A stretch of DNA of 64,000 nt from Pedococcus bigeumensis (GTDB lineage: Bacteria; Actinomycetota; Actinomycetes; Actinomycetales; Dermatophilaceae). Under the pieces are notes generated by a model that had not been told where the DNA came from, ran no database searches, and saw only the letters and a program-made list of their open reading frames with translations. Numbering within the stretch: the stretch's first letter is position 1; each line of letters opens with the position of its first letter. The stretch is from assembly GCF_006438965.1 (NCBI RefSeq), contig NZ_RCZM01000005.1:62001-126000 (forward strand), in the 5' to 3' direction. Below, piece by piece: positions 9,285 through 18,055 of the stretch. Both the position numbers and the translations under genes were made by a program.

Positions 9285-10978
9285 GCCCCCTCCCCGGCCA
9301 GAGCCGCTGCCGCCAGCTCGCGCAGCCGCTCGTTGGCCTCCCGGTGGCCACCGCGTGCGGTGCGCACCTCGACCACGTGCAGGCCACGCCTACGGGCGGC
9401 CACCGCCCTGGCGAGGTCGTCGGCGCTGGCGGCCAGCGTGTGGGCGACGCCGTGGGCCGCGCACAACGCGTTCAGGTTCGTGCCGGTGGGAGTCCCGAAG
9501 ACGCGCTCAAAGTCGGCGGCGCGCCGCGGCTCGCCCGGCTCGAGCAGGGTGAAGATGCCACCGCCGTCATCGTTGGTGACGACCACCGTGAGGTCCGGCA
9601 CCGGCTCGTCGGGACCCACCAGCAGTGCGTTCGCGTCGTGCAGGAAGGTCAGGTCCCCGACGAGTGCGTATGCCGGCTGCGCGCCACCCAGCGCCACCCC
9701 CACCGCGGTGGAGACACAGCCGTCGATCCCTGCGAGCCCACGGCTGGCGACGATGGTCAGGTCGTCCCCGGATGAGTTCAGCGCGAGGTCGACGTCACGC
9801 ACCGCGTTTGACGAGCCGAGGAACAGCGTCGACCCGGCCGGCAGGGCACCCAGCACGGCCCGAGCCACCGCGTGGGCTGACGGCCAGTGGGGAGGCTGGT
9901 CGGCGAGCGCCTTGGCGACTGCCTGGCCGGCCTGCTGCCAGCTGGTCGCCCAGTCGAGGTCAGGTGCGGCCGTGGGCCTGGTCGCGAGCACGCCGAGCGG
10001 GTGGACCGCGGCGACCACCGCCGACGTGTCGGTCCAGGGGCTCGTGGCGGGGACGGTCTCGACCCGCAGCCCCTGGCGTCTGAGCAGGGCTGCCACGGCG
10101 CGCGAGAGGGTGACGCGGCCGACCGTGACCACGCGGTCCGGCGCGTGGTCGTCGAGCCAGGCTGCTGCCGTGAGCAGCAGCGGGCCGTGGGGGACGACGA
10201 CCCGCGGATGGCTCCCGAAGGGTTCAGACACCACTGGCCAGCCGTGCGCAGCAGCCCAGTCCAGGGCTCGGTCACGTTGCTCGGGGTCGGGCAGGTCTCC
10301 GATGACCACCAGGGTGCGCGCGACGGGCAGGAGTGGGTCGGCGCCGGCCGGCTCCGCAGAGGTCACGCTCGTCCAGGGCGCAGCGTCGCCTCGACCCTCC
10401 AAGGGCTCAGGCCAGTCACCCTCGTCCGGGGTCGGGACGAGCGGTTCGCGGAACGGAACGTTCAGGTGGACCGGACCCGGGTCACCCCCCAGCCCTCGAG
10501 CGGCGGCCACTGCCCGGGAGATGGTGCTGCGCCAGTGAGCCTGTTGTCCCGCCCGGCGCTCCGGGGTGCCGATCTCGTGGGACCAGCGCACCGCGCCGCC
10601 GAACATTCCTGGCTGCACGGTCGTCTGGTTAGCGCCGGTCCCCCGGAGCTCCGGTGGCCGGTCGGCGCTGAGGACGAGGAGCGGCACGGTCGCATGGTGC
10701 GCCTCGAGCACCGCTGGGTGCAGGTTGGCAACCGCGGTGCCGGAGGTCGTCACGAGGACGGCCGGCACCCGGGTGAGCTTGGCGAGGCCGAGCGCGAGGA
10801 AGCCTGCGGATCGCTCGTCGACACGGACGTGCAGCGTCAGCCGTCCTTCGCGGTCGGCGTCCTGCAGCGCGTAGGCCAGCGGCGCCGAGCGCGAGCCGGG
10901 GCACAGCACAGCATGCCGCACGCCTTGCCTGATGAGCTCGTCGACGAGCACAGTGGCGAGAGCAGTCGACGGGTTCAC
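9281..10978 (-). CDS. menD: 2-succinyl-5-enolpyruvyl-6-hydroxy-3-cyclohexene-1-carboxylate synthase
   Basis: Thiamine-diphosphate enzyme joining isochorismate and 2-oxoglutarate in menaquinone synthesis; 565 residues from the GTG at 10978. MenD features are NPSTALATVLVDELIRQG at the start, CPGSRSAPLAYAL, the catalytic Glu in DERSAGFLALG, TTSGTAVANLHPAVLEA and LSADRPPELRGTGANQTT, and the ThDP/Mg motif GDLTFLHDANALL near the C-terminus. An alternative GTG at 10999 would add seven residues; the family alignment from memory favours 10978. Other men genes lie at 19290 (menC), 22203 (menB), 24657 (menE) and 26268 (menA). The lacI regulator is translationally coupled downstream. Confidence 0.95.
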   Translation of the reverse strand: MNPSTALATVLVDELIRQGVRHAVLCPGSRSAPLAYALQDADREGRLTLHVRVDERSAGFLALGLAKLTRVPAVLVTTSGTAVANLHPAVLEAHHATVPLLVLSADRPPELRGTGANQTTVQPGMFGGAVRWSHEIGTPERRAGQQAHWRSTISRAVAAARGLGGDPGPVHLNVPFREPLVPTPDEGDWPEPLEGRGDAAPWTSVTSAEPAGADPLLPVARTLVVIGDLPDPEQRDRALDWAAAHGWPVVSEPFGSHPRVVVPHGPLLLTAAAWLDDHAPDRVVTVGRVTLSRAVAALLRRQGLRVETVPATSPWTDTSAVVAAVHPLGVLATRPTAAPDLDWATSWQQAGQAVAKALADQPPHWPSAHAVARAVLGALPAGSTLFLGSSNAVRDVDLALNSSGDDLTIVASRGLAGIDGCVSTAVGVALGGAQPAYALVGDLTFLHDANALLVGPDEPVPDLTVVVTNDDGGGIFTLLEPGEPRRAADFERVFGTPTGTNLNALCAAHGVAHTLAASADDLARAVAARRRGLHVVEVRTARGGHREANERLRELAAAALAGEGA

Positions 10979-11020
10979 GCCTCGGATTGTGCCACCCACC
11001 CCATGGGGGCGGACCGCGGC

Positions 11021-12526
11021 TCATGGCGCGACTCGCTCGATCGCGAAGTCTCGGACGACCGGCTCCCCGTGGTCGTCCCCCGCGAAGAAGGCAGTGCTGG
11101 TGGTCCTCCAGGTCGCCACCGAGGGCTCGGCCGAATCGTCCACGAGGGCCGCGGTGTCGATGTAGTGCCTGGTGTCGTGGGCCTCGCTGGCTCGGTCCAC
11201 ACCGCCGTCGCCCAGGTCTCGCGACACGGTGACCCAGGTCGCCCGATCGGGGTTGGCCTGGCCATCGAGACGAGGCACGGCGTCCTGGGTGTGTTCGAGG
11301 GAGAGGACCTCGATGCCGGCCGGCACCGGCATCCGCCCCACGGGTGAGCCCATCGTCACGACGTGGGTCACCTGGTGGGCTTGGGTGAAGCGCGGTGACG
11401 AGGCCAGCCCGGCCGCGGCGATCCCGCCGAGGCTGTGGCCCACGAGCATCACCGGATCCGTGGCTGCCTCCGGACCCAGCCCCAGCCCCAACTCTCGTCC
11501 CGGGTTCGAGTCCCCGTCGCGGGCACCTCCCGCTGCTGCCGACGCCGCTTGGGCCTGCTCCAGCGCCTGCTGGACGCCATCAGCCAGCAGCGTCGCGTCC
11601 TGGGCCATCGAACGGACGTCAGTGGTGACGTCGAACGGGTTCTGCCCGGCTCTGGGGTCCCACACCTGGGTGCCGCTGATCTCGACGATCCACGCCGAGC
11701 CCTTCGCCTGCGGCACCTCGATGACCCGGACGTGTCCGGCGTAGTCCTCGCCGTCGCCCAGGTTGCGCTGGTCGGCCGCCAGGTCCTCCAGACTGAGCGG
11801 AACCCCGGCTCCGGCACGCGGGGATGGCTCCGCGGTCACCCGGGCTCGACCTCGGTCGGACAACAGACCCCAGGGGGCGGCCGAATCGGCCAGCATCCGC
11901 ACTGCCGCCTCGTAGTCCTGGTCGTCGGTGAGTCCGTCGGTCCGTGGTGGCGCGGGCAGGAACGGCGAGGTGAGCGGGTTGGACCGCAGACCCACGACCA
12001 GACCCTCGGTTCCCCCGGCCAGGTCTGCGATGCCCGGCTCGTCGAACGCCAGCTGGTCGAGCAAGCCGGCCACGTCGACGCCGAGCGCGTCGAGGGCCAG
12101 CACCCCCACGAGGATCTCGGGCGCCAGACCGCCGACGACGAACATCACCGTGTCCTGGGCCCGCTCGACGGCGCGGGTCGCCGCTGCCTCGCCGCGTCGG
12201 TACGCCGCCGCGGCCGCCCGCACCGCGGTCGACAACGCAACCAGGCCCGTGGCGTCGCCGGACAGAGCGGCAGGCCCCGCCGCCGCGGCGAGCGCCGCAT
12301 CGGCCCCGGCGCCGGTGACCGGGCTGAGCACCGACCCGGCCACGAGGTCTGCATCGGTCGCCACGGCGCCCACTCGCCAGACGACCAGCGCCACCTCCTG
12401 CGCGACGTCGGCCAGCACGCCGGCTGCGGCGTCGAGGGCCTCCAGGCCGACGGCGGTCCCGCCTGATCCGCCCCGCACCCACAGCCGGTCGCCTGGCCCG
12501 TCCGCGCCCCCTCCCACCTGGCTCAT
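11021..12526 (-). CDS. Large protein with helical Ala-rich N-terminus and alpha/beta-hydrolase (lipase-type) C-terminus
   Basis: 501 residues, function not known. Residues 1-130 are Ala/Val-rich, predicted helical and without a signal peptide, resembling the WXG100/LXG-like N-terminal domains of type VII secretion substrates. The C-terminal part has the lipase elbow GHSLGG at about residue 366, preceded by SAWIVEISGTQVWDP, and followed by HVVTMGSPVGRMP and a possible catalytic His in HDTRHYIDTA. This is the PGAP1/lipase-3 type of alpha/beta hydrolase. Its start overlaps the stop of the small helical protein upstream by 4 bases, so the pair is probably made together, as in secreted effector pairs. 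Role in secretion is inference only; no ESX core genes are present. Confidence 0.7.
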   Translation of the reverse strand: MSQVGGGADGPGDRLWVRGGSGGTAVGLEALDAAAGVLADVAQEVALVVWRVGAVATDADLVAGSVLSPVTGAGADAALAAAAGPAALSGDATGLVALSTAVRAAAAAYRRGEAAATRAVERAQDTVMFVVGGLAPEILVGVLALDALGVDVAGLLDQLAFDEPGIADLAGGTEGLVVGLRSNPLTSPFLPAPPRTDGLTDDQDYEAAVRMLADSAAPWGLLSDRGRARVTAEPSPRAGAGVPLSLEDLAADQRNLGDGEDYAGHVRVIEVPQAKGSAWIVEISGTQVWDPRAGQNPFDVTTDVRSMAQDATLLADGVQQALEQAQAASAAAGGARDGDSNPGRELGLGLGPEAATDPVMLVGHSLGGIAAAGLASSPRFTQAHQVTHVVTMGSPVGRMPVPAGIEVLSLEHTQDAVPRLDGQANPDRATWVTVSRDLGDGGVDRASEAHDTRHYIDTAALVDDSAEPSVATWRTTSTAFFAGDDHGEPVVRDFAIERVAP

Positions 12527-12852
12527 CGGCGATCGACCGTTCGCGACACGGCGTCGCCGGCCGCCCTCGCCAGGTCCGCGCCGAGGCCGGCCACCCTGAC
12601 CACCTGGGCCCTCGCCACCTCGACCCCGTCGGCATGGGCGTCGACCCGTTGCGCCGCCTCATCGAGGGTCCTGGCAGAGCGCTGCAACGCGTGAGCTCGC
12701 TCGCCAACCCGTTCGCGGAACAGGGTTGCCGCCCGCGAGCGCCACGCGACGTCGCGCGTCCTGCCGACCCTCCCCGCGAGCAGACGAAGTCGGTCGGCGT
12801 CGGCGCGCAGCCGCGCCGCGAGTGCCCTGATCTGTTGCGGGTCCCCCACCAT
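12523..12852 (-). CDS. Small helical protein, WXG100-like
   Basis: 109 residues, almost entirely predicted helix, with no signal peptide or membrane segment. It begins MVGDPQQIRALAARLRADADRL and contains a central turn DVAWRSRAATLFRERV that resembles the WXG/WXS turn of WXG100 proteins (Trp near residue 37), then a second long amphipathic helix. Length and two-helix layout fit the ESAT-6-like superfamily, but the exact WXG triplet is WRS. It is translationally coupled (ATGA) to the lipase-type protein downstream, the arrangement typical of a WXG100 partner and its larger substrate. Assignment is tentative. Confidence 0.6.
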   Translation of the reverse strand: MVGDPQQIRALAARLRADADRLRLLAGRVGRTRDVAWRSRAATLFRERVGERAHALQRSARTLDEAAQRVDAHADGVEVARAQVVRVAGLGADLARAAGDAVSRTVDRR

Positions 12853-12943
12853 GCGGCAACCCTGTCGCGGTCAGTCCCCGTCACCCAGCCCCCTGAGCTG
12901 GGGCTGTGGAGCGAAGCGCGGGCCCACGCCGGCTGTGGACGAC

Positions 12944-13705
12944 CTAGCGCGATAACAGTCCGGTGAGCGGGTCCCGCTCGGTCAGGCAGTAGCGGCGCCC
13001 CGCCGGGTCGACCAGGACCGTCCAGACAGCCTCGACACGCTCGACAGTGGCACCGAGGGCGACGTGCCGCGCCGTCTCGGCATCTCGGTCGAGGCACGCG
13101 AAGTCCACGTGCGCCCGCACGTCGCCTTCGTCTTCCACCAGCTGCTGCAGCAGCAGCCGCACCGGTATGCCGTCAGGGCGGAGAAGGCTCGTGAATCCCG
13201 GGACGCTCCCCTGCCGGACCTCCCACCCGGTGAGGGCAGACCAGAAGCCGAGCTCCGCGGCATACGCGGACCGGGGGACGTCGAGGCAGACCTGGTCGAG
13301 CAGGGTCTGGACACCCGATCGGACCTGGCCGGCGGCCGACTCGTGCGGCTGCCACCGCGTCAGGCAGAAGAGGAAGCCCCCTGGCGAGCGACACACGACC
13401 ACGCCCAGAACCCCGTCGTCGTCGGGCACCTCGGCGAGCACCTCAGCGCCGAGCCCAAGGGCCTCTTCGCGGGCCGTCTCGAGGGGCTCCTGCACGTCGA
13501 GGTCGAGGTGCACCCCGCCGCGGCCTCCGACCCGCTGCACCTTGACCCACGCCGAGCCGTCGGCGGGGAGCAGGGTGGCGAACTCCTCGCGGTCACCGCG
13601 CAGCGGCGAGACGACCGTGGCGGTCGCGGAGCGCCAGTACTCGACAGCGTCGTCGAATCCCTGCTCGGGAAGATCCAGGAACGCCCAGACCCAGCGGACT
13701 CTCAC
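12944..13705 (-). CDS. Double VOC (glyoxalase-like) domain protein
   Basis: 253 residues from the GTG at 13705, which overlaps the M20 peptidase stop (GTGA). Two vicinal-oxygen-chelate domains follow each other: residues about 1-115 (FLDLPEQGFDDAVEYWRSAT ... GFLFCLTRW) and 125-253 (QVCLDVPRSAYAAELGFWSAL ... DPAGRRYCLTERDP). Each has the DP-x-G-x-x-x-x-L style closing strand of the family. Substrate unknown; homologous proteins are often annotated glyoxalase or bleomycin-resistance-like without proof. It is the last gene of the six-gene cluster starting with the ATP-grasp enzyme. A longer open frame to 14209 belongs to sequence inside the M20 gene. Confidence 0.85.
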   Translation of the reverse strand: MRVRWVWAFLDLPEQGFDDAVEYWRSATATVVSPLRGDREEFATLLPADGSAWVKVQRVGGRGGVHLDLDVQEPLETAREEALGLGAEVLAEVPDDDGVLGVVVCRSPGGFLFCLTRWQPHESAAGQVRSGVQTLLDQVCLDVPRSAYAAELGFWSALTGWEVRQGSVPGFTSLLRPDGIPVRLLLQQLVEDEGDVRAHVDFACLDRDAETARHVALGATVERVEAVWTVLVDPAGRRYCLTERDPLTGLLSR

Positions 13706-15117
13706 GACCCCTCCTCCGTCAGCAACCCGCCGAGGTCGGCCAGGAACAACGCCTGGGCCAGGGCCGTGCGGCGCAGCTCGTCCGGGTCGACGCTCTCGCC
13801 GGGCGAGTGGATCCGGGACGCGGGCTCCTCCACCCCGAGCAGCATGATCTCGGCGCCGGGAACCAGCTCGGCCAGCGCCGTAGCCAGGGGGATCGAACCG
13901 CCCTGACCGGTCGTCACCGCGTCGCAGCCGAACGCCGTGCGCATCGCCCGTCGCATCGCCGCGTAGGCCGACCCGTCGGTCCGCGCGCGGAAGCCGTGTC
14001 CCAGCGAGACGGGTTCGATCTCCACCTGCGCGCCGAACGGGGTGTGTGACCGAAGGTGCTCGATGAGCAGCCGCTGGGCCGCCGCCGCGTCCGTGTCGGC
14101 GGGCACTCGCAGGTTGACCACAGCACGCGCCTCCCCCTGGGCGGCGGCCGTCACCTGGGAAATCGGCGGGCAGTCGATCGCCAGCACCGTGGCCGCGGGT
14201 CTGGCCCACAGGAGGTCGGCGATGGAGCCGGCGCCCGACAGCGGGTCCACGCCGTCGACGAGACTCGCGTCATCACGGAACCTGTTGCTGTCAAAGGGCG
14301 CACCGTCCCAGACTCCGTCGTGGTCGAGCCCGTCGATGGTGGTCTCACCAGAGGCGTCACGCAGGCTGGCCAGCGCCATCAGCAGGGCCTGGAGCGCGTC
14401 GGGGGCAGCGCCCCCGAACATGCCCGAGTGCGCCGGGTGCTGCATCGTGCGCACCGTCATCAGGACGCTGCCGGTGCCCCGCAACGACGTGGTCAGGGTG
14501 GGCAGGCCCGCCTCGACGTTGCCGGTGTCCGCGAGCACGAGGGCGTCGCACTGCACCAGCTCCGGGTTGGCCCGCGCCAGCGCCTCCATGCCTCCACTCG
14601 ACTGCTCCTCCGACCCCTCGCAGACGACGGCGACCTCGACCGGCCACCCGCCGAGCACCGCGCGAAGCGCCCGCAGGGCGAGCAGGCTGGCCACGAGGTT
14701 GCCCTTGCAGTCCGCGGATCCCCTTCCGTACCAACGTCCGTCGCGCTCGGTCAGCTCCCACGGCGGCGTCTGCCACCCTGCGGGGTCACCGACCGGTACG
14801 ACGTCGTAATGCGAGTAGAGCAGCACTCTCGGCGTGCCTTCGGGACCAGCCGTGCGCCCCACCACCGCGAGCGAGCCGTCCGGTGTCGGATGCGCCCGTA
14901 TGCCGTCCACACCGGTGTCGGTGAACAGCTCTCCTACCAGCGCGGCTGCGGCGCGGCACTCGCTCTCGGGCTCGATCGCCGGGTTCGCCACCGACCGCAG
15001 CGCGACGAGACGGGCGAGGTCGTCGCGAGCCCGCGGCATACCGGCATCGACGGCCGCCGCGAGGCGTGCGGCCAGCGAGCCACCCACCGACGACTCGGGG
15101 ACAGGTGAGTCGGTCAC
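13702..15117 (-). CDS. M20 family dipeptidase
   Basis: Zinc-dependent aminoacyl dipeptidase of the M20/CNDP type, 471 residues from the GTG at 15117. Metal and catalytic residues are visible in order: His of YSHYDVVPVG with its catalytic Asp, the bridging Asp in GRGSADCKGN, the catalytic and metal Glu pair in CEGSEEQSSGG, Asp in VLADTGN, and the final His in RIHSPGESVD. The dimerisation domain contains the usual QHPAHSGMFGG-like segment (here MQHPAHSGMFGG). No signal peptide, so cytosolic. It overlaps the esterase upstream (GTGA) and the VOC gene downstream (GTGA), inside the ATP-grasp/S51/esterase cluster, which suggests a substrate with peptide or isopeptide bonds. Confidence 0.92.
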   Translation of the reverse strand: MTDSPVPESSVGGSLAARLAAAVDAGMPRARDDLARLVALRSVANPAIEPESECRAAAALVGELFTDTGVDGIRAHPTPDGSLAVVGRTAGPEGTPRVLLYSHYDVVPVGDPAGWQTPPWELTERDGRWYGRGSADCKGNLVASLLALRALRAVLGGWPVEVAVVCEGSEEQSSGGMEALARANPELVQCDALVLADTGNVEAGLPTLTTSLRGTGSVLMTVRTMQHPAHSGMFGGAAPDALQALLMALASLRDASGETTIDGLDHDGVWDGAPFDSNRFRDDASLVDGVDPLSGAGSIADLLWARPAATVLAIDCPPISQVTAAAQGEARAVVNLRVPADTDAAAAQRLLIEHLRSHTPFGAQVEIEPVSLGHGFRARTDGSAYAAMRRAMRTAFGCDAVTTGQGGSIPLATALAELVPGAEIMLLGVEEPASRIHSPGESVDPDELRRTALAQALFLADLGGLLTEEGS

Positions 15118-15836
15118 GGAACCAGGTCGTCGAGGTAGAGCGGCAGCATCTCCCACCAGGTCGGCCAGTCGTGGTCGTAGCGGTCGCCCCAGTCGTCGAC
15201 TCGGTTGGGAACTCCCTTGCGGCCCAACGCATCCGCGGCCGCCCACGACTCACCGACATCCTCCCAGCGGCCGCTGCCCGAGGCGAGGACGACGTAGCGT
15301 CGACGCAGCATCTCCAGCGCGGGGCCCTCGAGCCCGGGGAGGAACTGCAGCGGAGAGGAGTAGAACCAGTCCTCGGTGGTTTCGCCGCCGATGAACTTCT
15401 CCACGTGGAAGGTGCCGCTCATGCAGACCGCGGCCGCGAACAGGTGGGGGTAGCGGCAGATCATGGCGTAGGAGTTGAACGCGCCGACGGAGGCGCCGGC
15501 CACGACCACGGCCTGGGGTGAGCTATCGGCGTGGATGGCGGGGACGACCTCCTCGGCGATGGCCTGGTGGTACTGGTTGAACAGCCACATCCGGTGCTCC
15601 GGCGACCCCTCGTTGCGCTGCAGCGCCTGGCCGGCCGCGCTGTCGCACGAGTAGACCTTGATCCGGCCCGCCTCGATCATCGGCTGGAGCGTGCCGACAA
15701 GCCGGTGCCGCTCCACCTCCTCGGCGTCACCGCCGGCGGTCGGGAACAGCAGCACGGGCACGCCGTAGTGGCCCCAGCGGACCAGGCTGATGTCGCGCCC
15801 CATCCGCTCGGAATGCCAGCGTTCGGTGACCTTCAC
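15114..15836 (-). CDS. PF00756-type esterase, short form
   Basis: 240 residues, alpha/beta-hydrolase fold of the esterase D/Fes-like family, no signal peptide. The nucleophile elbow is GASVGAFNSY (Ser near residue 117) and a C-terminal catalytic His sits in RYDHDWPTWWEMLP, a layout seen in enterochelin-esterase relatives. The N-terminus keeps the strand LVRWGHYGVPVLLFPTAGGDA. It may hydrolyse an ester or amide, but no substrate can be named. Separated by 51 bases from the Fes-like gene upstream and overlapping the M20 gene downstream. That two members of one hydrolase family are neighbours suggests sequential or heteromeric action. Confidence 0.8.
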   Translation of the reverse strand: MKVTERWHSERMGRDISLVRWGHYGVPVLLFPTAGGDAEEVERHRLVGTLQPMIEAGRIKVYSCDSAAGQALQRNEGSPEHRMWLFNQYHQAIAEEVVPAIHADSSPQAVVVAGASVGAFNSYAMICRYPHLFAAAVCMSGTFHVEKFIGGETTEDWFYSSPLQFLPGLEGPALEMLRRRYVVLASGSGRWEDVGESWAAADALGRKGVPNRVDDWGDRYDHDWPTWWEMLPLYLDDLVP

Positions 15837-15887
15837 GTCTGCCTCCTTGGTGTTCGCGTGCTCGTTCGGTGGTGGTGCTCGGATCCG

Positions 15888-17036
15888 CTACTCGTAGACG
15901 AACTTCTGTGGGCCGGGGAAGAGCCACGACAGGCCGTCGCGCAGCCGGTCGCGCCAGTCCTCCCAGTTGTGTCCGTCGCGCGCCTCGACGTACTTGACCG
16001 TCATGCCTGCGGAGCGGAAGACCGGCACCATCGACCGGTTGGGGGTGATGAGCGGTTCATAGATCCCGCAGCTCATGAACAACCGCTCGACCGGGGCGGT
16101 CGGCTTGGCGCGGTAGCGGTTGACGAACTTCACCACCGGGTCGAACGCCGGTCCGCCACCGTGGTCGTTGCCGATGTCGGTGAAGACGAGCGAGGCGGAC
16201 TGCAGGAACAGCGATCCGAACACACCTGGATACCGGACCGCCGTCGACAGGGAAGCGACACCGCCGAAGCTCGACCCCATCAGGGCTCGGGCCTGAGGGT
16301 CGTCGATGAGCGGCAGGCGCTCGGCCAGTGCCGGCACCAGCTCGCGGGCGATGAACCGAGCGTGCGGAGCGTGGTTGGGGTACTCCCGCAACCGGTCACG
16401 AGGAGCCACGAACGCGACGACGAGCGGGGCGACGTCGAGCCGGTGGATGAGGTTGTCCAGCACCGTCTTCATCGCCGCGTAGTTGAGGTAGTCGTCGCCG
16501 TCGTGGACCACCAGCAGTGGATAGCGCAGCACCGGGTTGTAACGAGCCGGCAGGTACAGCTTCACCGGCTGCTCGCGGCGCAACGACTTGGAGTGCAGCG
16601 CGTCCTCGACGATCTCGCCCGGCCGGGCCTCCGGGTCGTGGTGCACCCAGTCCGGGACCTGGTAGCCGGTCGCGGCGCACACCGAGCTCGACCCCATCGG
16701 AGAGTGCGCAACCCGCTGGTTGAGCGGGTCGTTGAAGGTCGCGTAGTGCTCGCCGTTGCGGGTCTCGAGCTGGTACTCGACCCGCGAGCCCGCCGGCAGG
16801 ACGGTCGTCGCTGCCCACAGGTCGGTGTCGGGCAGCCGCTTCATGGGCAGCGGGTCCGGGAGCCCCACGACGCGGTGCCGGACCCGCACCTCGTCGGCCT
16901 CGCCACGGAACAGGAACGTCGCCCGCTCCCCTTCGATGATCGGGGCCCCGTGCCGCGCGACGAACCGGTCGATCGCCGCCCCGTCCAGGGGCAGGCGCTC
17001 TCGCAACCGGTTGACGGCCAGCCGTCCCTGGTTCAT
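15888..17036 (-). CDS. Enterochelin esterase-like alpha/beta hydrolase
   Basis: 382 residues. Residues about 35-180 look like the beta-sandwich domain found at the N-terminus of Fes-type esterases (ATFLFRGEADEVRVRHR, DPLNQR). The catalytic part has LLVVHDGDDYL, the elbow MGSSFGGVASL (nucleophile Ser), an acidic turn MSCGIYEPL and the catalytic His in ARDGHNWEDWRD. Classical Fes cleaves ferric enterobactin, but no siderophore synthesis or uptake genes are nearby, so a different ester or amide is likely. Its start overlaps the S51-like gene by 4 bases (ATGA). Confidence 0.83.
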   Translation of the reverse strand: MNQGRLAVNRLRERLPLDGAAIDRFVARHGAPIIEGERATFLFRGEADEVRVRHRVVGLPDPLPMKRLPDTDLWAATTVLPAGSRVEYQLETRNGEHYATFNDPLNQRVAHSPMGSSSVCAATGYQVPDWVHHDPEARPGEIVEDALHSKSLRREQPVKLYLPARYNPVLRYPLLVVHDGDDYLNYAAMKTVLDNLIHRLDVAPLVVAFVAPRDRLREYPNHAPHARFIARELVPALAERLPLIDDPQARALMGSSFGGVASLSTAVRYPGVFGSLFLQSASLVFTDIGNDHGGGPAFDPVVKFVNRYRAKPTAPVERLFMSCGIYEPLITPNRSMVPVFRSAGMTVKYVEARDGHNWEDWRDRLRDGLSWLFPGPQKFVYE

Positions 17037-18043
17037 GATCCGGGCCCCCTGCCGTCCATGACCTGGTGCCCGCCCGGCGCATCGTTCACGGCTTTCGACC
17101 CGTTCGCCGCCCCGAGCTCGTGAACCGCACCATCAATGCCGAGGATCCGCGCGCCGAGCGGCAGGCTGCCGTCCTCCGTCAGCTCGAGTGCGGTGCCGTC
17201 GTCGAGCAGGACGCAGTGCTGGTCGGTGAAGCGGCGTGCCATCACGGCACAGCGGTCGCGGTCGTCGAGCCGCAGCCGCCGCCGAGCGTGCGGCAGCGCC
17301 ACCACGCCTGTCACGCGGCCCAGCCCGCGGTCGAACACCTCCGCCTCGGTGTTTCCCTCCGGGCCGTGGTCGTGGAAGAGCACGACGCGCTCGGTCAGGG
17401 CCATGGCGCCGGCTGACCAGGCGATCACGGGCACCTCGTCGGGGAGCTGGATCGCGAACAGCCGCAACGTCCGCAGCAACGTACCGACGTGCCCACCCGT
17501 CAGCACCACCGCCGCAGACTGGCCGAGCAGCTCGGCGAGCTCACCGCGGTGCCAACCGATGACGCCGCTGCCGTCGATGGGCGCGGCTGCATCGATCTCC
17601 GCATAGAGGTTCTTGAGCTCGGTCCCGTACCAGTTGTCGACGTGCCGGACCACCGCGATCGAGTCGTCCAGCGCGGCGTGTGCCGGGTGATCATCCCGCG
17701 CGCGCCCGTCACCTTCGCGGGTACGGCGCTGCACGGCATACACGCCGTCCATGGCGTTCTGGAGGCGGAGCCGGTACATGGCGAGGAGGGCATCATGCCG
17801 GTCCCTGAAAGCCAGGGCGGCAGAACCGAACTCGGCATCCTTGGCGATGACGTCCAGGCTGCGGTGGTAGAGGCGGAGGTGCCTGGTGTCGCCGCCCAGG
17901 ACGGTGTCGAGCTCGTCGACGACGTCCTCCCGCTCCTCCCATCCGGCGTTGATGGTCGCCACGGGTCCCTCGACACCGAGGGAACGCAGGGCGGTGCCGG
18001 CCGTGGTCATGAACCGCTGCGGCCCGAGGAGCACGGTGCGCAT
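17033..18043 (-). CDS. Type 1 glutamine amidotransferase-like / S51 (cyanophycinase-like) hydrolase
   Basis: 336 residues. The C-terminal half carries the S51 signature: a loop LTGGHVGTLLRTLR, then the nucleophile elbow AWSAGAMAL with Ser at about residue 210, and a His at 252 in VALPHARRRLR that would complete a Ser-His dyad. The family includes peptidase E (Asp-X dipeptides) and cyanophycinase (beta-Asp-Arg polymers). The first 150 residues are extra compared with PepE, mostly helical (HRSLDVIAKDAEFGSAALAF), and of unknown role. It follows the ATP-grasp gene by 12 bases and overlaps the next gene. A peptide-like product of the ATP-grasp enzyme is the natural substrate guess. Confidence 0.82.
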   Translation of the reverse strand: MRTVLLGPQRFMTTAGTALRSLGVEGPVATINAGWEEREDVVDELDTVLGGDTRHLRLYHRSLDVIAKDAEFGSAALAFRDRHDALLAMYRLRLQNAMDGVYAVQRRTREGDGRARDDHPAHAALDDSIAVVRHVDNWYGTELKNLYAEIDAAAPIDGSGVIGWHRGELAELLGQSAAVVLTGGHVGTLLRTLRLFAIQLPDEVPVIAWSAGAMALTERVVLFHDHGPEGNTEAEVFDRGLGRVTGVVALPHARRRLRLDDRDRCAVMARRFTDQHCVLLDDGTALELTEDGSLPLGARILGIDGAVHELGAANGSKAVNDAPGGHQVMDGRGPGS

Positions 18044-18055
18044 CAGGGGCGGCGA

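Noticed and set aside
12944-14209. 421-residue reading of the VOC gene with a long N-terminal extension
   Set aside because: The extension lies in the M20 gene read in another frame; the GTG at 13705 with GTGA overlap is the sensible start.
15888-17036. Siderophore (enterobactin) utilisation
   Set aside because: The Fes-like fold is there, but no siderophore receptor, transporter or synthesis gene is nearby; the gene belongs to the ATP-grasp cluster instead.
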